Notes: a model not told the origin generated them from the sequence alone. A stretch of 64,000 nucleotides of DNA from Paenibacillus wynnii (GCF_000757885.1 NZ_JQCR01000002.1:434001-498000); one strand, 5' to 3'; shown: positions 1 through 9,283, counted from the first letter of the stretch. Translations and numbers: made by a program.

Positions 1-514
1 ACCCGAGAACCTTATATTTCTCTTTATAGGGGATGGATTGAAACCAATCCTCGTTCTGAATGCTCTCTATAGTGAACACATTACCAATGAATGAAAATCG
101 GCTATATTCAGAACGGTCCATCAGATAAAGCTTAAGCTGGAATTTTTTTCCCGTCCGCTCGTTCGTGCTATAATTTCCGAGCAGTGAATTTAATCGGGTC
201 ATCTCATCGATTAGTCCATAATCATCCGGGGGGGTACTGGAAGAAAGGACATCTTGAAGATCAGGATTTAAATATATGCTCGTGGTCGTATTATCAATTT
301 CCTCCACGGACTTCGTTAGATTAAGTTCCATCATTGTCATATTGCGTTCGATTGAATTTTTCATATTATTATTTATAGTGGACGAGGAAGTGTTATATAG
401 AGTAATAATAATGAGTGTGGAGGGCACTAATACCATGGATAGAAAGTAAGTGAGCAGTCTCGTTCTTATGCTAATATTATTTATGAGTACATGGAACACC
501 GAACGAAATGACAT
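1..514 (-). CDS. Sensor histidine kinase, YesM type (5' part only, runs off the window)
   Basis: Reading the minus strand from ATG at 514 gives about 171 residues with no stop before the window edge. The protein starts MSFRSVFHVL, has a basic stretch (RTRLLTYF) leading into one transmembrane segment near residues 20-40, and then a polar extracellular region of the kind found in the sensor domain of YesM/LytS-like kinases. The HAMP, His-kinase and ATPase domains would lie outside the window. A GAAAGG motif lies 5' of the ATG. The gene is divergent from the solute-binding protein at 579, only 64 bases away, so the two probably share a control region. Family assignment rests on N-terminal architecture and context, not on catalytic motifs. 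Confidence 0.75.
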   Translation of the reverse strand, partial: MSFRSVFHVLINNISIRTRLLTYFLSMVLVPSTLIIITLYNTSSSTINNNMKNSIERNMTMMELNLTKSVEEIDNTTTSIYLNPDLQDVLSSSTPPDDYGLIDEMTRLNSLLGNYSTNERTGKKFQLKLYLMDRSEYSRFSFIGNVFTIESIQNEDWFQSIPYKEKYKVLG

Positions 515-578
515 AACGGTTCACTGCCTTTCGCAGAGAAATAGATTTCAAGCCCATTATAATTGCGGAGGATTAAAA

Positions 579-2015
579 ATGAAACCTATAAATATTCGCT
601 GGATTTCCTTTATGTGCTGCGTACTCATCCTAATTGCCGGTGGTTTACTAACTCACGAGCTTTGGCAGCAGAACGCTCCACTACGGAAAGTACCCTCGAA
701 AGAAAACAATAAAGTAGTGCTTACGTTCGCTTATAACGGTGGCGTTTCGGACCAAGAAATGATATCGCTTATCGATCAATATAATCGGACGAATACGGAT
801 AGGGTTACCATTGAGCTTCAGGAAATTCCAAAAGATGAATATTCACGAATTTTAAATATGCAGATGATTGCCGGAACAGGACCGGACATATTAACAGTGA
901 GTTCGGATTGGAAAAAGACTTACTTTTTAAAAAATTGGCTTGCAGATATATCGAAGGAACTGTATTCAGACGGTATGCCTGACTATAATGACTGGGCAAT
1001 CGAATACGGGAGCTTCAATAAGGAGATATACAGCGTTCCGCATGCTTTCAACACAAGTAGACTCATTTATAATAAAAATTTGTTTCGGTCTGCGGGCATA
1101 GATCCGGAATCCCCGCCGACAACTTTGAATGAGCTCTCAAACATAGCGGTAAAGATCAGTAACAGTCAAATTGGTTTTCAGCGATATGGATTTGCCTGGC
1201 CGCTTGGGGATCAAGAAATTGGGTTCAAGAACAGTATGGAAGTTCCTCTAACCTATAGTGGGCTATCGGTTTTCGATTACGCCAAGGGTAAGTATGATTT
1301 GAATAGCTTCGGAACATGGTTTGAAAAAATGCTTGAGCTTAAAAACAACGGCGGTCTCCTTCCCGGTGAAATGTCTTTGAAATACAACTCTGCCTTAACA
1401 CAATTCGCAAAAGGGAATGTCGGTATGATGTTTATTTCCAGTAGTGATGTGTATCATTTGGAGCATGAATTAGATATGCAGTTTGATTGGGGAGTCGCTT
1501 TCCCCCCAGCTCTTGACTCTGCTCATAAAGGAAAACATCCGCTTGTACTCCTTCCTGAGCCCATGATCGCAGTCAATAACGCTTCTCCGAATAAAACACA
1601 GGCGTTGAATTTCTGGAAGTACCTCGAAAGCACAGTTACACTTAGTGACTTATATGCAAAACAGGTAATTCTCCCTTATTCATCTACGATTCGTAATCAA
1701 CCATTAGCTGTTGATATCGATCAGGGCTCGCACTTTCGTTTATTTTATCCAAATAAACATGAAGCTTTTTACCCTCCTGGGCCTTCAGTGCTGAATATGA
1801 AATTAAACCCCAATCAATCGATTTTTCTTAACGTGAAGTGGAACAACCGTTTCGAAGCCTATCTGGAGGCGGTTTCCGGTCGTATTCCCATTAAGAATGC
1901 ACTTAGTCTGGAGACGAAACGATTAAATGTTCTTCTGCAATCCGAAATCAATGCGGGACATATTCTAATCGATTCCTTTATTTCAGGTAAATTCGAGTCT
2001 CCATTTATAGACTGA
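579..2015 (+). CDS. Membrane-anchored extracellular solute-binding protein (family 1-like)
   Basis: This 478-residue protein has one N-terminal hydrophobic segment (about residues 8-28) without a lipobox cysteine, so it is probably held by an uncleaved anchor. The rest reads as a family 1 sugar-binding fold, with the typical GTGPDILTV and IYSVPHAFNTSRLIYNKNLF signatures. I chose ATG 579 because GGAGG lies just before it; the frame stays open further 5', but that part overlaps the divergent kinase gene and has no ribosome site. Being next to a YesM-type kinase and having no permease directly attached, it may act as a sugar-sensing partner for the kinase rather than, or as well as, a transport component. 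That role is inference. Confidence 0.8.
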   Translation: MKPINIRWISFMCCVLILIAGGLLTHELWQQNAPLRKVPSKENNKVVLTFAYNGGVSDQEMISLIDQYNRTNTDRVTIELQEIPKDEYSRILNMQMIAGTGPDILTVSSDWKKTYFLKNWLADISKELYSDGMPDYNDWAIEYGSFNKEIYSVPHAFNTSRLIYNKNLFRSAGIDPESPPTTLNELSNIAVKISNSQIGFQRYGFAWPLGDQEIGFKNSMEVPLTYSGLSVFDYAKGKYDLNSFGTWFEKMLELKNNGGLLPGEMSLKYNSALTQFAKGNVGMMFISSSDVYHLEHELDMQFDWGVAFPPALDSAHKGKHPLVLLPEPMIAVNNASPNKTQALNFWKYLESTVTLSDLYAKQVILPYSSTIRNQPLAVDIDQGSHFRLFYPNKHEAFYPPGPSVLNMKLNPNQSIFLNVKWNNRFEAYLEAVSGRIPIKNALSLETKRLNVLLQSEINAGHILIDSFISGKFESPFID

Positions 2016-2021
2016 TCCGAA

Positions 2022-2059
2022 AACGAGAGTTCCCGACTTTGGGAACTCTCGTTTTTTTT
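2022..2059 (+). terminator. Rho-independent terminator after the binding-protein gene
   Basis: An 11-bp stem (CGAGAGTTCCC with GGGAACTCTCG) closes a short loop and is followed by eight T residues. It separates the 579 gene from the sugar ABC operon. Confidence 0.9.
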
Positions 2060-2176
2060 GATTTATAAGATCATAGAAAAATGATAGTAAAACATAAATC
2101 CTTTATTCTCTATTTTCTAATAATCCTTAGAATAAAGCTTACAACATAGAAAAAATAAAGGAGTGGGTGAAACATT

Positions 2177-3100
2177 ATGGGAGCGGTCAAGATGCATATT
2201 AGGAATGTTATTAAATTCCGCGTATTGTTCCTGATGATGCTGCCAACATTGGCCATAGTCATCTTTAACAATTACTTGCCAATGTTCGGGGTAGTTTTAG
2301 CTTTTAAGAATTTTACGTTCAGCGACGGGATTTGGGGTAGCGCATGGGCCGGATTAAACAATTTTAAATACTTATTTCAAACGGATATCGCATGGCTTGC
2401 TACCAAAAATACAATTTCGTATAATTCTATATTCATAATTCTAAACAATGTATTTGCAGTAGGTTTAGCCATACTGCTGAATGAAATTCGAAATGGCCGC
2501 TTAAAAAGCGTCTTTCAAAGTACGATCCTGTTCCCGTACTTCTTATCATATGTAGCAGTCAGCTATGTATTGTACGCTTTTCTGGGAGAGTCCGGCTTTA
2601 TAAACATGACCGTATTAAAAGGATTGGGAATCGACGCCGTTTCCTGGTACTCAGCTGCAGACAAATGGCACTTTATTCTCCCCTTAGTGAATACTTGGAA
2701 GAACGTCGGATATTTTGCCGTAGTATACCTTGCTGCAATTGTATCCATTGATCCGGAGTATTACGAAGCAGCCGTTATTGACGGTGCGTCGAAATGGAAA
2801 CAGATTATGCATATTACGGTTCCAATGATGTTTCCTATTATTGTAATTATGACCTTGCTGCAGGTTAGCCGCATTTTCAATGCCGATTTTGGACTCTTTT
2901 ATCAAGCGCCATTGAATTCAGGAGCCCTTCAAAATGCAACTGAAGTAATGGACACCTTCGTGTATCGGAACTTCCTGCTCAATGGTGATGTCGGTATGTC
3001 TAGTGCCGCGGGATTATATCAAGCCGTTGTAGGGTTCGTCCTCGTTCTTGTAGCAAATACAGTTGTACGTCGGATCAATAAAGAAAATGCACTTTTCTAG
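2177..3100 (+). CDS. Sugar ABC transporter permease, LplB type
   Basis: The 307-residue protein has six predicted membrane segments and the EAA-loop signature of binding-protein-dependent permeases (YYEAAVIDGASKWKQIMHITVP, cytoplasmic loop near residues 195-215). It would form the membrane channel as a heterodimer with the next gene, importing a sugar or oligosaccharide delivered by the lipoprotein at 4127. No ATPase is encoded here, as is usual for these operons, which share an MsmX-like ATPase made elsewhere. GGAG lies 13 bases before ATG 2177. The upstream leader (2069-2200) is duplicated in decayed form at about 6154-6280. Confidence 0.9.
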   Translation: MGAVKMHIRNVIKFRVLFLMMLPTLAIVIFNNYLPMFGVVLAFKNFTFSDGIWGSAWAGLNNFKYLFQTDIAWLATKNTISYNSIFIILNNVFAVGLAILLNEIRNGRLKSVFQSTILFPYFLSYVAVSYVLYAFLGESGFINMTVLKGLGIDAVSWYSAADKWHFILPLVNTWKNVGYFAVVYLAAIVSIDPEYYEAAVIDGASKWKQIMHITVPMMFPIIVIMTLLQVSRIFNADFGLFYQAPLNSGALQNATEVMDTFVYRNFLLNGDVGMSSAAGLYQAVVGFVLVLVANTVVRRINKENALF

Positions 3101-3112
3101 GAGGTGGACTTA

Positions 3113-4066
3113 ATGACAGATCTTGCTAATCAAAAAATAAATCCTGTAATCACAAAAAAGAAAAATAATCGCCTAAAAGGACCTCAGTCCCTTTCTCCAG
3201 CAGCTTATTATTCACTTATCATTTTTTTGACACTGCTCAGTTTGGCTTGTGTGGTTCCACTTCTGCTAGTCATTATGACATCCTTAACGGATGAGGCATC
3301 GCTAACTGTATACGGTTATCAATTTATTCCTCAAAAATTCTCTCTTTACGCTTATAACTATTTATTAAATGATTTTGATAAAATTGCCCGAGGATATGGA
3401 ATTTCTATCTTCGTAACAATAGTGGGTACAGTTTCAAGTCTCCTGCTGACTTCATTGTTTGCCTATCCGGTATCAAGATCTGATTTTCCTTACCGAAACC
3501 TGTTTGCGTTTATTGTCTTTTTCACTATGTTGTTTAACGGTGGACTGGTTCCCTGGTACTTGATTTATGTGAATGCCGGGCTCAAGGATACTATTTTCGC
3601 CTTAATTCTGCCGAGTCTCATTATTCCATTTAACCTGATTATTATGCGGACATTCTTCGCCAATACCATTCCACCAGCATTAGTTGAATCTGCTAAGATT
3701 GACGGTGCAAGCGAATGGCGGATCTATGCACAAATCATCATGCCTTTATCTTTGCCTGTATTAGCAACTGTCGGTCTCTTTCAAATGTTGATTTACTGGA
3801 ATGATTGGTACACCAGCTTAATCTTCATCAGTTCCGAGAATTTAGTAAACGTACAGTATTTACTTTATCGGGTCATTAATAATATCAACTATTTAACCTC
3901 CGGTTTTGCTAATCAACAAGCTATAGACGGTGCACTCAAAACGTTGCCCGCTCAAACCGTCCGTATGGCGATGGCGGTCGTAGGTATTGGACCCATCATT
4001 ATTGTTTATCCTTTCATTTCCAAGTATTTCGTAAAAGGCTTAACTGTCGGTTCTGTGAAAGGGTAA
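3113..4066 (+). CDS. Sugar ABC transporter permease, LplC/AraQ type
   Basis: This 317-residue integral membrane protein is the second permease subunit, with the EAA loop VESAKIDGASEWRIYAQIIMP and the characteristic C-terminus ending in VKGLTVGSVKG. An in-frame GTG lies nine bases earlier at 3104, but it sits inside the GGAGG ribosome site, so ATG 3113 is preferred. It begins 12 bases after the stop of the first permease and 60 bases before the binding lipoprotein, which points to one operon. Two internal pieces of this gene (about 3308-3370 and 3745-3797) can be recognised in the decayed copy at 6280-6412. Confidence 0.9.
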   Translation: MTDLANQKINPVITKKKNNRLKGPQSLSPAAYYSLIIFLTLLSLACVVPLLLVIMTSLTDEASLTVYGYQFIPQKFSLYAYNYLLNDFDKIARGYGISIFVTIVGTVSSLLLTSLFAYPVSRSDFPYRNLFAFIVFFTMLFNGGLVPWYLIYVNAGLKDTIFALILPSLIIPFNLIIMRTFFANTIPPALVESAKIDGASEWRIYAQIIMPLSLPVLATVGLFQMLIYWNDWYTSLIFISSENLVNVQYLLYRVINNINYLTSGFANQQAIDGALKTLPAQTVRMAMAVVGIGPIIIVYPFISKYFVKGLTVGSVKG

Positions 4067-4126
4067 GAAACTTGGCTATTCCCTATAATTGGGTAGCATA
4101 AAGAAAAAACATAGGAGGGTTAAAGA

Positions 4127-5695
4127 ATGTCGAACAAAAAAGCGATTTCTCGTATGATGACGCTGTCTCTTATCTTCGCATTGCTTCTTTCCGCTTGCGG
4201 AAAGAGCAACAATGTCAACAATGCAGATGGCAAGAACACAGCTTCAGAGGGAAATGCAACGAAAGAAACAAACACAGGCACTAATGCAACGGATGTATCG
4301 AAGCTTAAAACGAGAGAAATTTCCATCTATTTCGAAGGTCCCCCTACACAAAGAGATACAGAACTTGTCGAACAAGAAATAAATAAGATAACAACGGCTA
4401 AAATTAATGCAACCGTCAAAATTCACCACTTGGGATGGTCTGAATTCCCGCAAAAGATGAACCTTATGATGGCATCCGGCGAGCCTTTCGATTTGATGTT
4501 TACTGCAGGATGGGATAATTTTAACGGTAATGTTGCCAAAGGAGCTTTCGTACAGCTCGATGATCCGAAGAACAACCTGTTGGAAAATCAGGGAAAGGGG
4601 ATTCTTGAAAATATTGACCCTCTTATGCTAAATGGGGGTAAAATAGCTGGTAAAATCTACGCCATTCCTACGCAAAAGGAAATTGCCTCCCAGCAAGGTA
4701 TGTTTCTTCAAAAGGAACTTGTAGATAAATACAAGATTGACTTGGCTTCCATCAAAAAACTAGAAGATCTTGAACCTTATCTGCTTCAAGTTAAAAAGGA
4801 TTCTCCGAACATTATTCCTATAATAGCCACTTCTAACTGGTTGGGAATTTTACCATATGAGATCGTTGGCTCTAAAGAAAGCCCAGGTCGTCTTCCGAAT
4901 GACGGCAGCACTAAAGTTGTTAATGTCTTTGAAACGGAAGAAGCCAAGTCTTTGTTTAAGCTTATGGAAAAATGGTTTAAGCTCGGCTTGTTCCAAAAAG
5001 ATCCTGCAACAAATACGGATCTAATGTCACAATCCAAGACAGGTTTAGTATTTACTCAACAAACCCAACTAAAACCAGGGGGAGACGCAGAATACAACAT
5101 CGGGGTGGAGAAACCATTTGTTCAAGTTCCGCTAACAGAAATCCGTACCGCACCCGGCGACCTGAACAACTCCATGCTTGCGATCTCTAAAACTTCCAAA
5201 GATCCGGAACGCGCAATGATGTTCCTTAACTTGCTGCATACCGATAAAGATCTTGTGAATTTGATTGACTATGGTATTGAAGGTAAACACTATGTCAAAG
5301 TTTCAGGTAAAGAAAGTGTAATCAAATATCCAGACGGTGTTGAAGCAGCACAGAGCGGGTATGCCCCATCGAATGCTTGGCAGATCGGTAACCAGTTCCT
5401 CACCTACACCTTTGAACAGGAAGACCCTCAAAAGTGGGAAAAATTCAAAGAGTTTAATAAGGCAAGTACACCATCTGTATTGGTCGGCTTCGTTTACAAC
5501 GCTGAGCCTGTTAAAAATGAGGAAGCTGCCATTGCAGCCATCTGGAAGAAGTATATTGATGCTTTATCTGCAGGTATTGTCGATACTACCGACTACTTGG
5601 ATAAAATGAATAAAGAACTAAAAAAAGCCGGCATGGATAAAGTGCTGCAAGAAAAACAACGTCAAATCGATGAATTCCTGGCTACCAAAAAATAA
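4127..5695 (+). CDS. Sugar-binding lipoprotein of ABC transporter (copy 1)
   Basis: The 522-residue protein has a type II signal peptide with lipobox LLLSACG, so Cys24 would be lipidated and the protein displayed outside the membrane. A low-complexity Asn/Thr/Lys linker follows, then a family 1 solute-binding domain of the LplA/YtcQ type (for example FDLMFTAGWDNF and KIYAIPTQKEIASQ). AGGAGG precedes the ATG. A paralogue of identical length lies at 6476; the proteins are very similar throughout, and the last 75 bases of the two genes are identical. The substrate is unknown; LplA-like proteins bind oligosaccharides. Confidence 0.92.
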   Translation: MSNKKAISRMMTLSLIFALLLSACGKSNNVNNADGKNTASEGNATKETNTGTNATDVSKLKTREISIYFEGPPTQRDTELVEQEINKITTAKINATVKIHHLGWSEFPQKMNLMMASGEPFDLMFTAGWDNFNGNVAKGAFVQLDDPKNNLLENQGKGILENIDPLMLNGGKIAGKIYAIPTQKEIASQQGMFLQKELVDKYKIDLASIKKLEDLEPYLLQVKKDSPNIIPIIATSNWLGILPYEIVGSKESPGRLPNDGSTKVVNVFETEEAKSLFKLMEKWFKLGLFQKDPATNTDLMSQSKTGLVFTQQTQLKPGGDAEYNIGVEKPFVQVPLTEIRTAPGDLNNSMLAISKTSKDPERAMMFLNLLHTDKDLVNLIDYGIEGKHYVKVSGKESVIKYPDGVEAAQSGYAPSNAWQIGNQFLTYTFEQEDPQKWEKFKEFNKASTPSVLVGFVYNAEPVKNEEAAIAAIWKKYIDALSAGIVDTTDYLDKMNKELKKAGMDKVLQEKQRQIDEFLATKK

Positions 5696-5752
5696 TCGTC
5701 CAATATCACTATTTACAGCTAACTCATTCTACTTATTTAGAAGCCTTAACCC

Positions 5753-5797
5753 AAAACAACCCGAGCTCGGCAGCCAGCCGATCCCGGGTTGTTTTTT
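5753..5797 (+). terminator. Terminator after binding-protein copy 1
   Basis: AACAACCCG pairs with CGGGTTGTT around a 20-base interior that itself can fold, followed by TTTTTT. The same terminator, slightly diverged, follows copy 2 at 8101, so it was part of the duplicated unit. Confidence 0.8.
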
Positions 5798-5837
5798 AAT
5801 AAAGCATTCGCATAACCCCTTTCAACAACAGGTATTT

Positions 5838-6040
5838 TTACAGCGGCGGATGTTCGGATTCCCCCCAGCCACAGGGCTGCTCACCAAGCACGAAATGTAG
5901 TTTTCCCACATTCAACAGCTCTTCATGTGTTACTAATGCTCGGTCAATAGCCGTTTATCTGTATCAGGGATTCAAACGGTTCGGCTCTCCGCCACCTTCC
6001 AGACTTCGGAAGCTAAAATCCCCTCCGTCGAAATTGCAGT
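5838..6040 (-). pseudogene. Remnant of a glycosidase C-terminus (possibly GH92-like)
   Basis: On the minus strand one frame reads AIDRALVTHEELLNVGKLHF and continues VLGEQPCGWG before a stop at 5840-5838. This resembles the end of GH92 alpha-mannosidases, where a histidine and a short GG-L-F-x-x-G segment come just before the terminus. Upstream in the same stretch, other frames give NFDGGDFSF and IQINGY, so at least two frameshifts or stops would be needed to join them. There is no start codon or ribosome site. The family call is tentative; that it is coding debris is more certain than which family it came from. Confidence 0.35.
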
Positions 6041-6046
6041 AAGAAT

Positions 6047-6092
6047 AAACGTCACTCAGCTTCAATTATGGAAATTGAGAACGACGTTTTTT
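6047..6092 (+). terminator. Hairpin with T-tract upstream of the decayed operon copy
   Basis: AACGTC pairs with GACGTT and an inner TCAATT with AATTGA around ATGG, followed by TTTTTT. It takes the place that the 2022 terminator holds in front of copy 1, but the sequence is unrelated. Confidence 0.55.
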
Positions 6093-6153
6093 ACGGGCAT
6101 AATCATAGGTTTTGCCGTCCTTTAAGGGACGGTATCCGTTTCTATTCACAAGA

Positions 6154-6475
6154 TCATAAAAAAATGATAGAAAAACATAAATCCTTTATTCACTATTTTC
6201 TAAAAATCTTTAATATTAAGATTATTACAGAAAAAAATAAAGGAGTTGGGTGAGCCATTATAGGAGCGGTCAAACTGCATTGAACGGTTATCATTTCCCC
6301 TCAAAAGTTTCTGTATACGTTTACAATTATTAAATTCTAATTCCACTTATTTTCCAGTTACCCTTGCTTGTATTAGCGACAATCGGTCTCTTTGAAATGT
6401 TGATTGATCTACTAAATTTGGCTATTCCCTTAACATTGGGTAGCATAGATATAACACACATTGGAGGGTTAAAGA
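6154..6475 (+). pseudogene. Decayed tandem copy of the leader and both permease genes
   Basis: Three blocks match the intact operon. Bases 6154-6280 match the leader and permease start (2069-2200), including AAAGGAGT, but the start codon has become ATAG. Bases 6280-6345 match the middle of the second permease (about 3308-3370). Bases 6353-6412 match its EAA-loop end (about 3745-3797). After this, 6415-6475 match the 4070-4126 leader of the binding-protein gene, with GGAGG kept. More than 1.7 kb of permease sequence is missing. This is a duplication of the whole unit followed by deletions in the permeases. Confidence 0.8.
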
Positions 6476-8044
6476 ATGAAGAACAGAAAAGCGATTTTCC
6501 ATATTATTACACTGTCTCTTGCCTTCTCAATGCTGCTTTCAGCTTGCGGGAACAGCAACAATGGCAGCAAGACTGAAGGCAACAACCCAGCTCCAGAGGG
6601 AAATACAACGAAAGAAACTAATGCAGGCACCAATGCAACGGATGTATCGAAGCTGGAAGCTAGAGAAATATCCATCTACTTCGAAGGGCCTCCTGCACAA
6701 AAAGACACTCAGCTTGTCGAGGAAGCAATAAATAAGATAACAAAGGCTAAGATTAATGCAACAGTTAAGATCCATCACTTGGGATGGGCTGAATTCCCGC
6801 AGAAGATGAACCTTATGATGGCATCGGGCGAACCTTTCGACCTGATGTTTACTGCAGGATGGGATAACTTTACCGGTAATGTAGCCAAAGGGGCCTTCAT
6901 TCAGCTGGATGATCCGAATAACAACCTGCTGGAATCATACGGAAAAGGAATTCTTGAAACTATGGATCCTGTTTTACTAAATGGCGGTAAGCTTGGCGGT
7001 AAAACCTATGCCATACCTACGCAAAAGGAAATAGCATCCCAGTGGGGCATGCTTCTTCAAAAAGAACTTGTTGATAAATATAAAATTGATCTAACTTCCA
7101 TCAAGAAGTTAGAAGATCTCGAACCTTATCTACTTCAGGTAAAAAAGGATTATCCAAATATCATACCAATTATTGCTACAAAAAACTGGTTATACAATTT
7201 ACCGTATGAAATCGTTGGTTCACAAGAAAGTCCAGGTCGCCTGCCCACCGATGGCAGCACTAAAATAGTCAATATTTTTGAGACAGAAGAAGCCAAGTCT
7301 CAATACATGCTTATGGAAAAATGGTTTAAGCTCGGTTTGTTCCAGAAAGACCCTGCAACCAATACGGATCTGGGAGCGCAATCCAAAACAGGCCTGGTAT
7401 TTGCTCAACAAGCTCAATTGAAACCAGGAGGAGATGCGGAATACAGCATTGGAATGGCGAAACCATTCGTTCAATCGGCACAAACAGAGCCCCGTACATC
7501 ACCTGGCGACTTGAATAACTCTATGCTCGCGATTTCGAAGACATCCAAAGATCCGGAACGTGCAATGATGTTTCTGAACTTGCTGCATACTGATAAAGAG
7601 ATTGTGAATTTGATTGACTATGGCATTGAAGGTAAGCACTATGTCAAGGTTCCCGGTAAAGAAACGGTTATCAAATATCCAGACGGTGTTGAAGCATCAC
7701 AGAACGGATATGCCCCGGCTAATGCTTGGCAAATCGGGAACCAGTTCCTCACCAACACCTTCGAGCAAGAGGATCCTCAGAAGTGGGAAAAATTCAAAGA
7801 CTTTAACCATTCAAGTACGCCTTCTGTATTGGTTGGCTTCGTCTACAACGCTGAGCCTGTTAAGAATGAGGAAGCGGCAATTGCTGCCATTTGGAAGAAG
7901 TATGTCGATGCTTTAGGTGCTGGTATTGTTGATTCTACCGACTACCTGGATAAAATGAATAAAGAACTTAAAAAAGCCGGCATGGATAAAGTGCTGCAAG
8001 AAAAACAACGTCAAATCGATGAATTCCTGGCTACCAAAAAATAA
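6476..8044 (+). CDS. Sugar-binding lipoprotein of ABC transporter (copy 2)
   Basis: Paralogue of the 4127 gene with the same length (522 residues), the same lipobox (MLLSACG) and a diverged Asn/Thr-rich linker. The frame is fully open and GGAGG precedes the ATG, so it looks functional even though its own permeases are gone. It would have to work with the permeases at 2177 and 3113. Differences are spread over the whole protein, while the final 75 bases of coding sequence are identical to copy 1, which suggests recent gene conversion there. Keeping a second receptor for one importer can widen substrate range; that reading is inference. Confidence 0.92.
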   Translation: MKNRKAIFHIITLSLAFSMLLSACGNSNNGSKTEGNNPAPEGNTTKETNAGTNATDVSKLEAREISIYFEGPPAQKDTQLVEEAINKITKAKINATVKIHHLGWAEFPQKMNLMMASGEPFDLMFTAGWDNFTGNVAKGAFIQLDDPNNNLLESYGKGILETMDPVLLNGGKLGGKTYAIPTQKEIASQWGMLLQKELVDKYKIDLTSIKKLEDLEPYLLQVKKDYPNIIPIIATKNWLYNLPYEIVGSQESPGRLPTDGSTKIVNIFETEEAKSQYMLMEKWFKLGLFQKDPATNTDLGAQSKTGLVFAQQAQLKPGGDAEYSIGMAKPFVQSAQTEPRTSPGDLNNSMLAISKTSKDPERAMMFLNLLHTDKEIVNLIDYGIEGKHYVKVPGKETVIKYPDGVEASQNGYAPANAWQIGNQFLTNTFEQEDPQKWEKFKDFNHSSTPSVLVGFVYNAEPVKNEEAAIAAIWKKYVDALGAGIVDSTDYLDKMNKELKKAGMDKVLQEKQRQIDEFLATKK

Positions 8045-8100
8045 GCGTCTAATAACACCATTTATAGCCAACTCAATCCATTCATTTAGAAGTTTAACCA

Positions 8101-8145
8101 AAAACAACCCGAGCGCGGCAACCAGCCGTTCCGGGTTGTTTTTTA
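8101..8145 (+). terminator. Terminator after binding-protein copy 2
   Basis: AACAACCCG pairs with CGGGTTGTT and is followed by TTTTTT, a duplicate of the 5753 terminator. Confidence 0.8.
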
Positions 8146-8156
8146 AATATATGTAG

Positions 8157-8302
8157 ACTTTACGAATGCAATACGATACCCCCGAGCGTCTCCGGTTGAT
8201 CCCCAACTCCTTCGCCATCTCCCGCTGCGTCCTCTCTTCCCCGCCTAGTTTCCAGGCCAAATCGTCCAACCACAACTTCATTACCATTTTCGATAAACCC
8301 AT
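8157..8302 (-). pseudogene. sigK: sigK fragment A (region 4 piece)
   Basis: The minus strand reads LGGEERTQREMAKELGIN, matching the region-4 stretch GGEERTQREIVKELGIS of sigma-K seen in the longer piece at 58657. Before it, DDLAWKLGGEER is a corrupted form of [13 protein letters not shown], and after GIN the reading changes and SRSYVSRIEKRAL is lost. There is no N-terminal half and no ribosome site, so this is a dead fragment. It is one of four sigK-derived pieces in the window, all on the minus strand (others at 45243, 52382 and 58657). Confidence 0.7.
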
Positions 8303-8366
8303 TGAGCCGTTATAAACTGCTCTCCGTTGATTGGAGAATCCTCCATGTTTCAGAAGACTTTGTCCA

Positions 8367-8394
8367 TTTACCGATTGAATTGTAAGCGTATAAT
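8367..8394 (+). promoter_or_regulatory. Candidate sigma-A promoter for the FAD oxidoreductase pair
   Basis: TTTACC at 8367-8372 and TATAAT at 8389-8394 are separated by 16 bases and lie 84 bases before ATG 8478. The -10 is perfect and the -35 is weak. Confidence 0.45.
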
Positions 8395-8477
8395 AATGGG
8401 TATAAGCGAGTGTAATTAATACAGAAGTAGCGAAAAATAAGCGTTTATTGGATATTCGAAGCGGGAGGGAATAGGAT

Positions 8478-9281
8478 ATGAGTCAAAGAGAATATGTACC
8501 GAGTCTGATTATAGGGGCCTCCATGTTGGGGCTGGGCCTCGCTTTAGGTAGGGACGGTAATGCGGTGGTTCTAGAGGGTGGCAACGCGGTAGGCAGCGAG
8601 TTTATTCGCAGCTTCAAACTAAGCGAAGCCGCGTATTCGCCGGTAACAGCTATAGGCAAGAAGGTGCAGGAGGACTGTGTCAGCCGTAACGTCGTCGATG
8701 CGGAAGGCAGACTGCATCTGGCCGGCTTCATGCCCTTTATGATCAAGCAGCTTACAGATGCTAAGCTTGATGTAAGAATGCAGACCGCCGTAGTGGATGT
8801 GAAGCAACAAGACGGTAAATTCGAAGTAACCTATTACGACGCCTCCGGTCTGCGGACTCTTATAGCGGACGAATTGATCGATACGACCCCTCTATGCGTG
8901 ACTAAGCCCGGGGTTGGCCATCTAAAGTACAAGAACCTGAACATGATGCTGCAAGGACTATCAAGGCAGGAAGCTGCAGCCGGACTGGAGGGTTTCTCAA
9001 TCCGGTTAGGCAGGTTCGAGGCGGAGACCGTTCTCCAGTTTCCTATAGAGCCCGGTGACGGATGGGTCGAAGCAAGAAACAAACTGTTCCAATTCTGGCT
9101 GAACCGCCCGGCGGCATTGCAGTCCTGTGCCTTCGTCACCCATGCGGATGACTTCGAAATGGGTTATAACTCGGAGCAAGTATCGATCCAGCCCGGCTGG
9201 GAGTGGCGGCCTTCCGCTTATTACAATCATCCGCTCGAAGCTTTGGAGCATGGATACCGTTTGGGAAAAGGAGGCTACTAA
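8478..9281 (+). CDS. FAD-dependent oxidoreductase-like protein, short
   Basis: The 267-residue protein begins with a beta-alpha-beta dinucleotide-binding fingerprint (LIIGASMLGLGLAL) and an acidic strand end (VVLEGG), as in FAD-dependent oxidoreductases of the GidA/FAD_oxidored kind. It contains a second conserved-looking stretch (ADELIDTTPLC) typical of the middle of such folds. The fingerprint has GASMLG instead of GxGxxG. GGGAGGG precedes the ATG. It ends two bases before the start of the larger FAD enzyme at 9284, so the two are translationally coupled and may form a complex. The substrate is not apparent. Confidence 0.75.
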   Translation: MSQREYVPSLIIGASMLGLGLALGRDGNAVVLEGGNAVGSEFIRSFKLSEAAYSPVTAIGKKVQEDCVSRNVVDAEGRLHLAGFMPFMIKQLTDAKLDVRMQTAVVDVKQQDGKFEVTYYDASGLRTLIADELIDTTPLCVTKPGVGHLKYKNLNMMLQGLSRQEAAAGLEGFSIRLGRFEAETVLQFPIEPGDGWVEARNKLFQFWLNRPAALQSCAFVTHADDFEMGYNSEQVSIQPGWEWRPSAYYNHPLEALEHGYRLGKGGY

Positions 9282-9283
9282 TC

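Noticed and set aside
450..578. Upstream extension of the binding protein from an ATG at 450
   Set aside because: It overlaps the divergent kinase coding sequence and has no ribosome site; ATG 579 has GGAGG.
7913..8156. Minus-strand frame running from the sigK scrap into the binding-protein gene
   Set aside because: Beyond the sigK-like part it is only the reverse shadow of the solute-binding protein gene.
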